Source of the DNA: Campylobacteraceae bacterium
GTDB taxonomy: Bacteria; Campylobacterota; Campylobacteria; Campylobacterales; Sulfurovaceae
NCBI GenBank assembly: GCA_027023325.1
Contig: JALVVQ010000091.1
Location: forward strand, 1-14,803
Reading direction: 5' to 3'
Length of the DNA stretch: 14,803 bases
Positions within the stretch are counted from its first letter, which is position 1. Every line of letters begins with the position of its first letter. A program made the position numbers and the translations under genes. The notes under the pieces were generated by a model. It was not told where the DNA came from. It did no database searches and worked only from the letters and a program-made list of their open reading frames with translations. Below, piece by piece: positions 1 through 6,754 of this stretch.

Positions 1-1444
1 TGGCTTTAAACTCCTCTATGTTTTTGAACTGTCCTGTACCGTTCATCTTGGTCTCGGTATCGGAATCTATCCATAGGATATGCCCATACTCATGCCCCAC
101 GGTAGAGATGTCATAGAGCTCTTGCCAGAGTGCTGGGTTCTCCTCTATCAGTGCTTTTTGTTTTTTTACAAATGCTTCTCCCATCGTCTCTACACCGAGT
201 TTCATTGTAGGTTTCGACCTCTTAGACTCCATCACAAAGTCCGCATAGGCAAAAATCTTCTTGCCAAGTTCTGCTGAGACCTGCTCATCATTGGGCACCA
301 CCTGTGCAGAGAAGAGTCCATTGAACTCTGCTGCATAGTAGAGGATAGGCTGACCAATATAAAGCTGTGTCTCATCTACTTGGGTGAGGTTTTTGGCCAT
401 TGTCTTTTGGGCTTGGCTTCCAAACGCCTCTGCCATCGTGGAGGCAAACTCTTTGATGTTTTGTCGTGTCGGTGAGCCCTCTTGCAAGGCAGGATTGATG
501 ATACGCAGATCCCACTCCAGGGCTACAGCCTTTCTATAGTGGTCTTCATAATACTCCAGAGGGTGCCCTACCTGCAGTGGGGTTTTGACTGCCATCCATT
601 TTCTGTCTACCTCTGCCCACTTGCCTATGAGTTCATCTGTTTTGGTATGAGAAAAAGCCTCTTTGATAGCACCAAAATACGCCAACCACTCCTGCTTCTG
701 TCCAAAGACTTCGTCTTCATGCTGCGACAACAGCATCATCAGCTGCTCCAGTGCCGTCGTGACTCCTGTTACCTCTTGGGGGAAGGCTTCTGCGTAGGCT
801 ACGGATTTGTAGGAGGGTCTGGCTTCGACAGTCGGGGTGAGGGCGCCCCGACCTACATTGTTTATGAGCACAGAATAGCACCTGTCTCCTACACAGCCGC
901 TCTCATCTTTGTCCAGCAGTGATTCGGCTTGCAGCATCTCAAAGACTTTGGCTTCATCCCCATGAAACATCTCACTCAGTTCGAGGTTGACCGAGTGGAG
1001 GATATGCGCCGTCCAGTGGCTCTGCCACTCACTGAGCCTCAAACCCACAAAATGCACCCCCACTATCAGCGCACGATAAAAAGGCGTCAAAAGCTTCCGC
1101 TGCTCTATCCAACCGATGAGACTCTCATGACGGGCGACATGCATCATACTCACAAAACCATATGCCAGCTCTTTCTTGCTTCGGATCTCTTCCTCTGTCA
1201 GCTCCAGCTTGCCAAGTACCTGTTCCAACGCATCTTCTCTCAGATTTACCATACGGGTCAATGCCGCCATGACAGTGTCATCATTTTTGGGCACATCCAA
1301 GAGCTTCAAGAAAGCATCTACTGACTGTTCTGCCTTCTCATGTGTGCCACTCAAAAGGTCATAAAAGCCATTGAGCGCTGCTTGTCTGTCTTGTAGCTCT
1401 AGGTAGATGGCTTGCAGGTCGTTCATAAATTGTTCTTGTGTCAT
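1..1444 (-). CDS. ciaB: CiaB-like zinc metallopeptidase, N-terminal part (cut by window edge)
   Basis: An uninterrupted reading frame runs from an ATG at 1444 to the left edge, giving 481 codons with no stop. A GAGAG-rich ribosome binding site lies just upstream. The protein is acidic and helical, has no signal peptide, and carries the zinc-protease motif HEYGH at residues 451-455, followed by ILW. A Glu pair about 25 residues later (477-478) could supply the third zinc ligand, as in gluzincins such as the M3 oligopeptidases. Size and layout (a long helical N-terminal part and a late HExxH) fit the family annotated as invasion antigen CiaB in Campylobacterota, about 600 residues long, so roughly 120 residues should lie outside the window. 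The family name is from recall of the motif, not from an alignment. A general oligopeptidase role is as likely as any part in invasion, since non-pathogens carry it too. Confidence 0.62.
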   Translation of the reverse strand, partial: MTQEQFMNDLQAIYLELQDRQAALNGFYDLLSGTHEKAEQSVDAFLKLLDVPKNDDTVMAALTRMVNLREDALEQVLGKLELTEEEIRSKKELAYGFVSMMHVARHESLIGWIEQRKLLTPFYRALIVGVHFVGLRLSEWQSHWTAHILHSVNLELSEMFHGDEAKVFEMLQAESLLDKDESGCVGDRCYSVLINNVGRGALTPTVEARPSYKSVAYAEAFPQEVTGVTTALEQLMMLLSQHEDEVFGQKQEWLAYFGAIKEAFSHTKTDELIGKWAEVDRKWMAVKTPLQVGHPLEYYEDHYRKAVALEWDLRIINPALQEGSPTRQNIKEFASTMAEAFGSQAQKTMAKNLTQVDETQLYIGQPILYYAAEFNGLFSAQVVPNDEQVSAELGKKIFAYADFVMESKRSKPTMKLGVETMGEAFVKKQKALIEENPALWQELYDISTVGHEYGHILWIDSDTETKMNGTGQFKNIEEFKA

Positions 1445-1459
1445 ATTCTCTCTCTTTTC

Positions 1460-1485
1460 GGGTACCCATTAAAGGGCACCCCTAC
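1460..1485 (-). repeat. GTAG-footed REP-like palindrome, copy 1
   Basis: Read on the minus strand, this is GTAG, then GGGTGCCC, a six-base loop, then GGGTACCC, so the arms pair over 8 bp with one G-T wobble. It lies between the start of the ciaB-like gene and copy 2, in the 5' leader of ciaB. It belongs to the same family as the copies at 1503, 8074 and 8123, and is the only one of the four that does not touch a stop codon. Confidence 0.7.
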
Positions 1486-1502
1486 ATGTAATATTTTTCT
1501 TC

Positions 1503-1533
1503 GTAGGGGCAACCCCCTTGTGGTTGCCCCTAT
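1503..1533 (+). repeat. GTAG-footed REP-like palindrome, copy 2, overlapping the rdgB stop
   Basis: The arms TAGGGGCAACC (1504-1514) and GGTTGCCCCTA (1522-1532) pair perfectly over 11 bp around a 7-base loop. The stop codon TAG of rdgB (1532-1530, minus strand) is inside the right arm. It could act as a factor-assisted transcription end for rdgB, but there is no U-run, so a simple intrinsic terminator is unlikely. Confidence 0.75.
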
Positions 1534-2117
1534 TTCTTCCTCAACATCTCAATAATCGGCTTCGCCAAAGCCAACGCCTTCACACGATGTGATATCCCAG
1601 CCTTCACACGCTCATCCAGCTCTGCCAACGTCTGGCTATATCCCTTAGGGATAAACATCGGATCATAGCCAAACCCATGGCTGCCTCTAGCCTCAGCGAT
1701 GACCTCCCCATACATCCAGCCATGCACCACATATTCTCCATATTTGGAAGCGATGGCAATGGCTGCGGTGTAATAGGCAAGGGTACGGTCGGTCTGCTTG
1801 CTTACCTCGATGATCAATTTGTCTAGGTTTTGCTTGGCGGTGGCATCCTCTCCTGCATATCTGGCCGAATAGATACCCGGCACATCGCCCAGTAGGGGTA
1901 CGGTGATACCACTATCATCGGAGATGACCAGGTACTCCTCTCCCAGCCTCTCGTAAATAGTGCGTGCTTTAATCAGTGCATTGCCTGCAAAGCTGTCTGC
2001 ATCTTCTATGATCTCAAAAGGCTCTATCAGCTCTGAAAAAGCCTTGATCTCATCGCCCAGGAGTTGCTTAAACTCTCTTATTTTTCCGCTATTTCCGCTT
2101 GCTAGTACCAACTGCAT
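1530..2117 (-). CDS. rdgB: XTP/dITP diphosphatase (RdgB/HAM1 family)
   Basis: A non-canonical purine NTP pyrophosphatase that hydrolyses dITP, ITP and XTP to monophosphates and so keeps deaminated purines out of DNA and RNA; cytosolic. The 195-residue protein opens with the nucleotide-binding signature LASGNSGKIREF and contains FAGNALIKA, the catalytic-region motif ISDDSG followed by PGIYSARYAG, then GFGYDPMFIP and the terminal SHRVKAL, all in family order. Length matches the family. I chose the ATG at 2117 because a GAGG ribosome binding site lies 6 bases upstream of it and the product then starts MQLVLASGN; the in-frame ATG at 2129 would add four residues but has no comparable site. It is transcribed divergently from the MFS gene. 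Its TAG stop lies inside a GTAG-type palindrome. Confidence 0.95.
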   Translation of the reverse strand: MQLVLASGNSGKIREFKQLLGDEIKAFSELIEPFEIIEDADSFAGNALIKARTIYERLGEEYLVISDDSGITVPLLGDVPGIYSARYAGEDATAKQNLDKLIIEVSKQTDRTLAYYTAAIAIASKYGEYVVHGWMYGEVIAEARGSHGFGYDPMFIPKGYSQTLAELDERVKAGISHRVKALALAKPIIEMLRKK

Positions 2118-2211
2118 CTTTAACCTCATGTTAAACTACGAGGAGTATAATCCGACAAAATAACCCCGAATTAAATACCCCTGATTTAAGGGATTATATC
2201 AAAGGAACACT
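2118..2211. promoter_or_regulatory. Divergent promoter region rdgB / MFS transporter
   Basis: This 94-bp AT-rich gap holds -10-like boxes on both strands: TATAAT at 2146-2151 (plus, towards the MFS gene), and on the minus strand TATAAT at 2198-2193 and TATACT at 2149-2144 (towards rdgB). The plus- and minus-strand boxes at about 2145-2150 overlap, so the two genes could compete for polymerase. No clear -35 is seen, which is usual for Campylobacterota sigma-70 promoters. AAAGGAA upstream of 2212 is the MFS ribosome binding site. Confidence 0.5.
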
Positions 2212-3549
2212 ATGAAAGCTATTATCGGTAAAGTATGGCATTTGAGTCTTATCATTGGGCTTCGGTTTTTTGGTCTTTTTGTGGTCATGTCTGTACTCTC
2301 AGCCTATGCCCACGAACTCCCAGGTGCCACAGCGACACTCGTGGGTCTGGCTGTCGGTGGCTATGCCCTGACACAAGCAGCATTGCAGGTGCCTTTCGGT
2401 GTACTCAGTGACAGGATAGGGCGCAAGCCTACGATCCTGATCGGTCTGCTAATCTTTGCTGCAGGTTCTGTAGTCGCAGGCATGGCGGACAATATCACGA
2501 TGCTACTCATCGGACGCTTCTTGCAGGGTGCCGGTGCGATTGGTGCGGTGATCATCGCCATGATCTCTGACCATGTCCGCGAAGACGAAAGAGCCCATGC
2601 TATGGCAGTGATGGGGATGGTCATCGCCTTGGCTTTTACCGCTGCGATGGTGATTGGGCCTATTATCGGTGGCTTTGAAGGGGGCGTACCCAACCTCTTC
2701 TATCTCACTGCAGGTATCGCGCTGCTCTCTATCGTGCTACTCTTTACTGTGGTGCCTGAGCCTCCCAAAATCACCCACTCTTTTGCCGAAGAGGAAGCCA
2801 AAGTCAGAGATGTTTTCAAGGACAAAGACCTGGTGAGAATGTATATCACCTTTCTCTTTCACAGCTCCACGATGGCCATCGCCTTTTTCCTCATCCCTCT
2901 GGTACTCAAGTCCAAATTTGACCTACCCCTTGGGGAGTTTTGGAAGGTCTATCTACCAGCAGTGTTCTTCGGTATCATCGCTATGGGACCCGCAGCCGTC
3001 TTTGGTGAGAAGTACAACAAAGGTAAAGAAGTATTCCTCATCTCCATAGGCTTTATCGCTGTAGCTTTCCTGCTCATGGGCTTTAGCTCTGTGTTGTGGG
3101 CATTTGGTGTGGGTGTGGTCTTTTTCTTTATTGGCTTCAATATGTTCGAGCCGCTCTTGCAAAGCTTTGTCAGTAAATTCGCCAAAGCTCACCAAAAAGG
3201 TGCCGCTCTGGGTGTCGCCAACACCTTCTCCTATGTCGGTATGGGTATCGGCGCAACACTGGCAGGCAAGATCTTCGAGATAGGTAATGTCTCTGCGGTC
3301 GCTATCGCAGTACTCATCGTCTCTATATTTTGGGCATTCTGGATACGGGGTATGCGTAATCCTGGACTCAGAGGTACGATCTACCTCGATACCGAAACCT
3401 TCGACAAGGGCAAGCTCACTGCACTCAAAAGCTATACCGGTGTCAATGATATCTACACCAACGAAACCGAAGGTATCATGGTCGTCAAATATGACAAGGA
3501 GCTTGCCGACGAAGATGAGATACGAGGCTTTATGCTAAAAGGGGCATAA
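2212..3549 (+). CDS. yajR: YajR-like MFS transporter with C-terminal ferredoxin-like (YAM) domain
   Basis: A major facilitator superfamily exporter of the inner membrane, drug:H+ antiporter type; the natural substrate is unknown. The 445 residues hold about 12 hydrophobic segments. Motif A (DRIGRKP, residues 67-73) lies between helices 2 and 3, and the helix-4 region has the GRFLQGAGAIGA motif. The first half resembles E. coli YajR (RFFGLFVVMSVLSAY, ALTQAALQVPFGVLSDRIGRKP). After the last helix, a soluble tail at about 380-445, with a beta-alpha-beta feel, matches in position and size the YAM domain that defines YajR among the 12-helix MFS proteins. The start is supported by AAAGGAA 8 bases upstream. 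The stop codon sits in the loop of a GC hairpin shared with the convergent cmoM. The YajR assignment is from recalled sequence similarity. Confidence 0.85.
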   Translation: MKAIIGKVWHLSLIIGLRFFGLFVVMSVLSAYAHELPGATATLVGLAVGGYALTQAALQVPFGVLSDRIGRKPTILIGLLIFAAGSVVAGMADNITMLLIGRFLQGAGAIGAVIIAMISDHVREDERAHAMAVMGMVIALAFTAAMVIGPIIGGFEGGVPNLFYLTAGIALLSIVLLFTVVPEPPKITHSFAEEEAKVRDVFKDKDLVRMYITFLFHSSTMAIAFFLIPLVLKSKFDLPLGEFWKVYLPAVFFGIIAMGPAAVFGEKYNKGKEVFLISIGFIAVAFLLMGFSSVLWAFGVGVVFFFIGFNMFEPLLQSFVSKFAKAHQKGAALGVANTFSYVGMGIGATLAGKIFEIGNVSAVAIAVLIVSIFWAFWIRGMRNPGLRGTIYLDTETFDKGKLTALKSYTGVNDIYTNETEGIMVVKYDKELADEDEIRGFMLKGA

Positions 3550-3555
3550 GCCCCT
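3540..3555 (-). terminator. Short hairpin terminator for cmoM, overlapping the MFS gene end
   Basis: AGGGGC and GCCCCT form a 6-bp GC-rich stem with a 4-base loop. On the minus strand the stem runs into TTTT, so it can end cmoM transcripts. On the plus strand the MFS stop codon TAA is the loop, and no U-run follows. Between this hairpin and cmoM lies an A8G7 homopolymer tract (3569-3583). Confidence 0.5.
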
Positions 3556-3586
3556 GTTAGCAGCTATCAAAAAAAAGGGGGGGTCG

Positions 3587-4381
3587 CTACATACCCTCTG
3601 TCTCTTTTCTTCTAGCCAAGATATGCACATACTTTCCCATCATTCTATAGACCTCTTGACGACAGTGCAGATACTCCAAAGACCACAGTGGCTCGGCCTC
3701 TGAGGCTGCCAAGACTTCTGCCTCCATATAGTCATGAAAAACACGAATACCTGTGATAACCTCTACTTCAAACCCATGTGACTCCAGCCAAGATACCAAG
3801 ACTTCTGGTTTCTGAGGATGGGGAGGAGTAAGCTTTTTACCCCTACCAAACCACTTGCTCTTATCCAGCAAGAAAGGTAAACGCCAAGTGCCCTTGAGGG
3901 CATTACGATAGACAAAACTGTGGTAGTTGAAAAAGAGCAGAGAGAGATGCCCGCCTGGTTTGACTCGCTCAGCTACTGTCTCCAGTGTCTCCAGTGGCTT
4001 GGCAAGCCATTCGATCACAGCATGGAAGAGCACGAGATCCTGCAGAGGAAGCGTGGCGGCCATCTCCTGAGAAGGTGCCTGATGAAAGTCCGCCTGACAT
4101 CCAGCAGCCGCAAAGGCTTCCTTGGATTTGGCAAGCATCTTGTAGGAGATATCACAGCAAGTCAGATGATGACCCTCCTGGGCAAACCAGAGCGCCATCT
4201 GCCCCAGGCCGCAGCCTGCATCCCAGATATCCAGAGGCTCTGAGTCATGCAGTGATGCCAAATCCTCTTTGAGCAGCTTGAGACGCCACTCTCCTTTGAC
4301 CGTACCGTAGATGCGGTCTGCAAATTTTTCTATGAGAGTATCGAAGTTTTGATCATATTTTCCGCGTTGTTTGGGTGCCAT
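3587..4381 (-). CDS. cmoM: tRNA cmo5U34 carboxymethyl-ester methyltransferase CmoM
   Basis: A SAM-dependent methyltransferase that esterifies uridine-5-oxyacetate at wobble position 34 of tRNAs, extending codon reading; cytosolic. The 264 residues carry a class I Rossmann methyltransferase fold: motif I WDAGCGLGQ at about 53-61, an acidic strand end CCDIS at about 75-79, and LVLFHAVIEW at about 116-125. It has the features I recall for E. coli CmoM (formerly SmtA): NFDTLIEKFADRIYGT near the N-terminus, GIRVFHDYM, and YLHCRQEVYRMMGKYVHILAR at the C-terminus (quoted in part; the CRQE and GKYVH elements matter). Length is close to the 261 of the E. coli enzyme. No Shine-Dalgarno sequence precedes the ATG; instead TATAAT ends 5 bases upstream, so a leaderless transcript is possible. 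The partner genes cmoA and cmoB are not in this window. Confidence 0.9.
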   Translation of the reverse strand: MAPKQRGKYDQNFDTLIEKFADRIYGTVKGEWRLKLLKEDLASLHDSEPLDIWDAGCGLGQMALWFAQEGHHLTCCDISYKMLAKSKEAFAAAGCQADFHQAPSQEMAATLPLQDLVLFHAVIEWLAKPLETLETVAERVKPGGHLSLLFFNYHSFVYRNALKGTWRLPFLLDKSKWFGRGKKLTPPHPQKPEVLVSWLESHGFEVEVITGIRVFHDYMEAEVLAASEAEPLWSLEYLHCRQEVYRMMGKYVHILARRKETEGM

Positions 4382-4386
4382 AAGAA

Positions 4387-4392
4387 ATTATA
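4387..4392 (-). promoter_or_regulatory. -10 box of cmoM, 5 bases from the ATG
   Basis: TATAAT on the minus strand (4392 to 4387). With a usual 6-8 base distance to the start of transcription, the mRNA would begin at or next to the start codon at 4381. Transcription through from the upstream micro-ORF is the alternative. Confidence 0.4.
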
Positions 4393-4408
4393 TCCAAGTA
4401 TCCATAAG

Positions 4409-4438
4409 CACCACCGATAGTTACTGCTATCGGTGGTG
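4409..4438 (-). other. 12-bp perfect hairpin in the 3' region of the micro-ORF, loop complementary to the upstream RNA
   Basis: CACCACCGATAG (4409-4420) and CTATCGGTGGTG (4427-4438) pair perfectly over 12 bp with a 6-base loop, which reads CAGTAA on the minus strand. It starts 5 bases after the stop codon of the 26-codon ORF and lies upstream of cmoM. No U-run follows on either strand, so it is not a standard terminator; it could protect a 3' end or serve as an RNA-RNA contact site. The loop plus three stem bases on each side (4418-4429) is the exact reverse complement of 4628-4639 in the upstream structured RNA. Confidence 0.7.
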
Positions 4439-4443
4439 TTAGG

Positions 4444-4524
4444 TTACTGTTTCAGCAAGTGCATAAAGTAATACACTGCTAGCAACAAATAACCTATAAA
4501 CGCTGTGAGATTTTCGATGTTCAT
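4444..4524 (-). CDS. 26-aa hydrophobic micro-protein (candidate small membrane protein or type I toxin-like peptide)
   Basis: ATG at 4524, TAA at 4446-4444. An AAAGGTG ribosome binding site lies 6 bases upstream, which is the main reason to call it. The product starts MNIENLTAFIGY, runs through one hydrophobic stretch (about residues 6-24, LTAFIGYLLLAVYYFMHLL) and ends KQ. This is one predicted membrane helix with a short polar N-terminus and a Lys near the C-terminus. Such a layout is seen in type I toxins (TisB, DinQ, ShoB) and also in small subunits of membrane complexes such as CydX or KdpF. I recognise no family. It lies directly downstream of a structured RNA that ends in an intrinsic terminator, and upstream of a 12-bp hairpin. 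No convincing promoter is seen in the 49 bases between that terminator and the ATG, so expression may come from terminator readthrough. Confidence 0.55.
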   Translation of the reverse strand: MNIENLTAFIGYLLLAVYYFMHLLKQ

Positions 4525-4573
4525 AGGCAACACCTTTCAAAGACAATCCCACCATCTCCCCTAAAATTACGCC

Positions 4574-4613
4574 AAAAAAAAAGCCCTATATCTCAACAAA
4601 GAGATACAAGGCT
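4574..4613 (-). terminator. Intrinsic terminator of the structured RNA (and possibly tkt)
   Basis: On the minus strand AGCCTTGTATCTC (4613-4601) pairs with GAGATATAGGGCT (4594-4582) over 13 positions, two of them G-U, around a 6-base loop. A run of nine T follows (4582-4574). This is a textbook rho-independent terminator and the strongest one in the window. Confidence 0.9.
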
Positions 4614-4682
4614 CACGGTCTTCGCGCTAGCAGTAACTAGCTTAGGAAGTTACCAATGTAATCGCTCTCACAGCATTTACAT
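4574..4682 (-). ncRNA. Structured ~108-nt RNA with its own promoter and intrinsic terminator
   Basis: A minus-strand unit between tkt and the micro-ORF. TATAAT (4692-4687) predicts a 5' end near 4682-4680. The RNA then forms ATGTAA/TTACAT (4682-4677 with 4661-4656) enclosing GCT/AGC. Next comes either GTAACT/AGTTAC (4653-4648 with 4638-4633) or, mutually exclusive with it, GCTAG-TTACTG-CTAGC (4641-4626). Last is the terminator at 4574-4613. No known family (SRP, 6S, tmRNA, common riboswitches) is recognised. It may be a free sRNA, or an attenuated leader of the 26-codon ORF 50 bases downstream. It also provides the only visible terminator for tkt. Confidence 0.65.
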
Positions 4683-4686
4683 CTGC

Positions 4687-4692
4687 ATTATA
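4687..4692 (-). promoter_or_regulatory. -10 box of the structured RNA
   Basis: TATAAT on the minus strand, preceded by an A/T-rich stretch with TTTTAG 17 bases upstream. It lies about 47 bases past the tkt stop codon, so the RNA has its own promoter rather than being only a processed tkt 3' end. Confidence 0.6.
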
Positions 4693-4738
4693 TGTAATAT
4701 TTGCTGAAACTAAAATTAACTCAAAAGCATAGTACTGA

Positions 4739-6724
4739 CTACGCCTCTCCCAACTTCTCGATCGTTACGGACTTGTTCTCCACACCCATCAGTGCACAAG
4801 CTCTCTGCTTGATTCCTTTGATGGTAAAGCCAAACTTTTTGAACAGCTCACCCGCAGGAGCAGAAGCACCAAAGCCTTCCATGCCCAGCACATCATCCGC
4901 ATACCTGTAGTACTCTGTCGCTGTAGCTGCCTCAACCGCCAGTACTTTTGTCGAAGGATCGACAACGGTCTCTTTGTATGCTTTATCCTGCTCACTGAAG
5001 AGATCCAGACAGGGTACTGAGACAATATTCGCATGGATATCCATCTGCTCCAAGAAACAGCCTGCCTGAAGAGAAGGCATCAACTCTGAACCACTGGCCA
5101 TGATAGTCAGGGTAGCATTCTCCCGCTTCTTGACGATATAGGCACCACGGCTCACCTCACCATAGTCCCTAGTAGGCTTGAGGGTTTTGAGTTTTTGACG
5201 AGAGAGCACAAAGCCATGTGGGGCTTTCATCTCTAGCGCTGTCTTCCATGCCTCGACATTTTCCGTCGCATCTGCTGGTCTCCAGACATAGAAGTTCGGC
5301 AGTGCCCTAAACTGGCTCAACTGCTCAATCGGCTCATGGGTCGGGCCATCCTCGCCCACACCGATACTGTCGTGTGTCCAGACAAAGAAGTTTTGGATAC
5401 CTGTCAGTGCTGCAATACGAGCACTGGGCTTCATATAGTCAGAGAAGACGAAGAAGGTCGCATTGAACGGGATGACTGTACCATACAGTGCCATCGCATT
5501 GGTGATGGCTGCCATAGCATGTTCGCGGATACCAAAGTGGATATTTTTGCCTTTGGGGAAGTCTCCCATCCCTTTGAGTGTCGTTTTATTCGAAGGAGAA
5601 AGATCAGCAGAGCCTCCGATAAATCCTGGTAATGCTGTGGAAATCGTATTGAGAATCTGTCCGTTGGAGTCTCTGGTCGCTACCGCATCTGTCTCTGTAA
5701 AATCAGGGAAGGTGATCGTAGAATAGTCTGGATGCTGCAGTCTCTCCAGCAGATGGTTCTGCTCGATCAGTGGCGCCTCTTTTTGTCTATGTATCCACTC
5801 TTTTTCTGCCAGCTCTCCCTGCTCAAGTGTACATCTAAATCGCAACAATACATCCTCTGGGATATAGAATTGCTCATCCTCTGGAAAGCCTGCCTTTTTC
5901 TTGGAAGCTTTGATCGTCTCTTCTCCCAGTGGGGCACCATGGGTCTCATGGCTGCCTTCTAGTCCTTCTGCGCCTTTGCCGATGATCGTATTGGCGATGA
6001 TAATCGTAGGCTTGACAGCAGACTTGGCTTGGGTGAGCGCCTTGTCGATCTCGTCATAGCAGTGACCATTGATTTTCAGTACATTCCAGTTCTGAGCCTC
6101 GAAACGCTGAGCAACACTCTCACTCCAAGCGATACTCGTATCACCCTCGATCGTAATCTCATTGGAGTCATAGATAAGCACGAGGTCTTTGAGTCCCAAA
6201 TGCCCAGCCAAAGCACAAGCCTCATAGCTGATACCCTCTTGCAGATCACCATCTCCACAGAGACAGTAGACCTTGTGGTCGATCAGATCGCAGGTGTCTG
6301 AGTTGACTTGGTTGGCAGTATAGGCTTCTGCCATCGCAAAACCTACGGCATTGGCAATGCCTTGTCCCAAAGGCCCCGTGGTGATCTCGATGCCTGCAGT
6401 ATGTCCATACTCAGGGTGTCCCGGCGTCTTGGAGTCAAGTTGACGGAAGTTTTGGAGGTCTTCCAGACTTACATCGTAGCCCCAAAGGTGCAACAGTGAG
6501 TAGATCAGCCCTGTCCCATGTCCTCCGGAAAAAACCAAACGATCCCGGTTGAGCCAAGAGGGGTTTTTGGGATTGTGATTCAAATGCTCGCCCAATACCA
6601 CAGCAATATCTGCCAGCCCCATCGGTGCACCCGGGTGTCCGGAGTTGGCCTTTTGTACCATATCGGCTGCCAAAAATCGTATCGTATCTGCCATCTTTTT
6701 ACGCATTGTGTTCTGCTCGGTCAT
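4739..6724 (-). CDS. tkt: Transketolase
   Basis: A thiamine-diphosphate enzyme of the non-oxidative pentose phosphate pathway that moves two-carbon units between sugar phosphates; cytosolic. The 661-residue length is typical. It shows the N-terminal motif ANSGHPGAPMGLADI (about 26-40), substrate-binding GHGTGLIYSLLH, and the ThDP signature from GDGDLQEG (157-164) to YDSN (185-188). The pyrimidine domain has FGIREHAM with its activating Glu, and HDSIGVGEDGPTHEPIEQL is also present. All expected catalytic His and Glu motifs are there. The ATG at 6724 has AAAAGGACA about 5 bases upstream. It follows ispA on the same strand with a 90-bp gap holding a 23-bp hairpin, so the two may be co-transcribed. 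No terminator lies directly after the stop; the next is at 4574. Confidence 0.97.
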   Translation of the reverse strand: MTEQNTMRKKMADTIRFLAADMVQKANSGHPGAPMGLADIAVVLGEHLNHNPKNPSWLNRDRLVFSGGHGTGLIYSLLHLWGYDVSLEDLQNFRQLDSKTPGHPEYGHTAGIEITTGPLGQGIANAVGFAMAEAYTANQVNSDTCDLIDHKVYCLCGDGDLQEGISYEACALAGHLGLKDLVLIYDSNEITIEGDTSIAWSESVAQRFEAQNWNVLKINGHCYDEIDKALTQAKSAVKPTIIIANTIIGKGAEGLEGSHETHGAPLGEETIKASKKKAGFPEDEQFYIPEDVLLRFRCTLEQGELAEKEWIHRQKEAPLIEQNHLLERLQHPDYSTITFPDFTETDAVATRDSNGQILNTISTALPGFIGGSADLSPSNKTTLKGMGDFPKGKNIHFGIREHAMAAITNAMALYGTVIPFNATFFVFSDYMKPSARIAALTGIQNFFVWTHDSIGVGEDGPTHEPIEQLSQFRALPNFYVWRPADATENVEAWKTALEMKAPHGFVLSRQKLKTLKPTRDYGEVSRGAYIVKKRENATLTIMASGSELMPSLQAGCFLEQMDIHANIVSVPCLDLFSEQDKAYKETVVDPSTKVLAVEAATATEYYRYADDVLGMEGFGASAPAGELFKKFGFTIKGIKQRACALMGVENKSVTIEKLGEA

Positions 6725-6754
6725 TGTTGTCCTTTTGACTGTTTACTATTACTC

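Noticed and set aside
482..1324. Two plus-strand open frames (482-922 and 929-1324) opposite the ciaB-like gene
   Set aside because: They are shadows of the continuous minus-strand frame that carries HEYGH; the products are low-complexity Cys/His/Leu mixtures without motifs or ribosome binding sites.
1460..1533. CRISPR or tandem repeat array from the two GTAG palindromes
   Set aside because: Only two divergent copies in opposite orientation, with no spacer periodicity.
2115..2129. Upstream ATG (2129) as rdgB start
   Set aside because: No ribosome binding site before it; GAGG lies between it and the ATG at 2117, pointing to the latter.
3569..3583. A8G7 tract as a phase-variation switch
   Set aside because: It is between two convergent gene ends, outside any reading frame or promoter, and G7 is short for that role.
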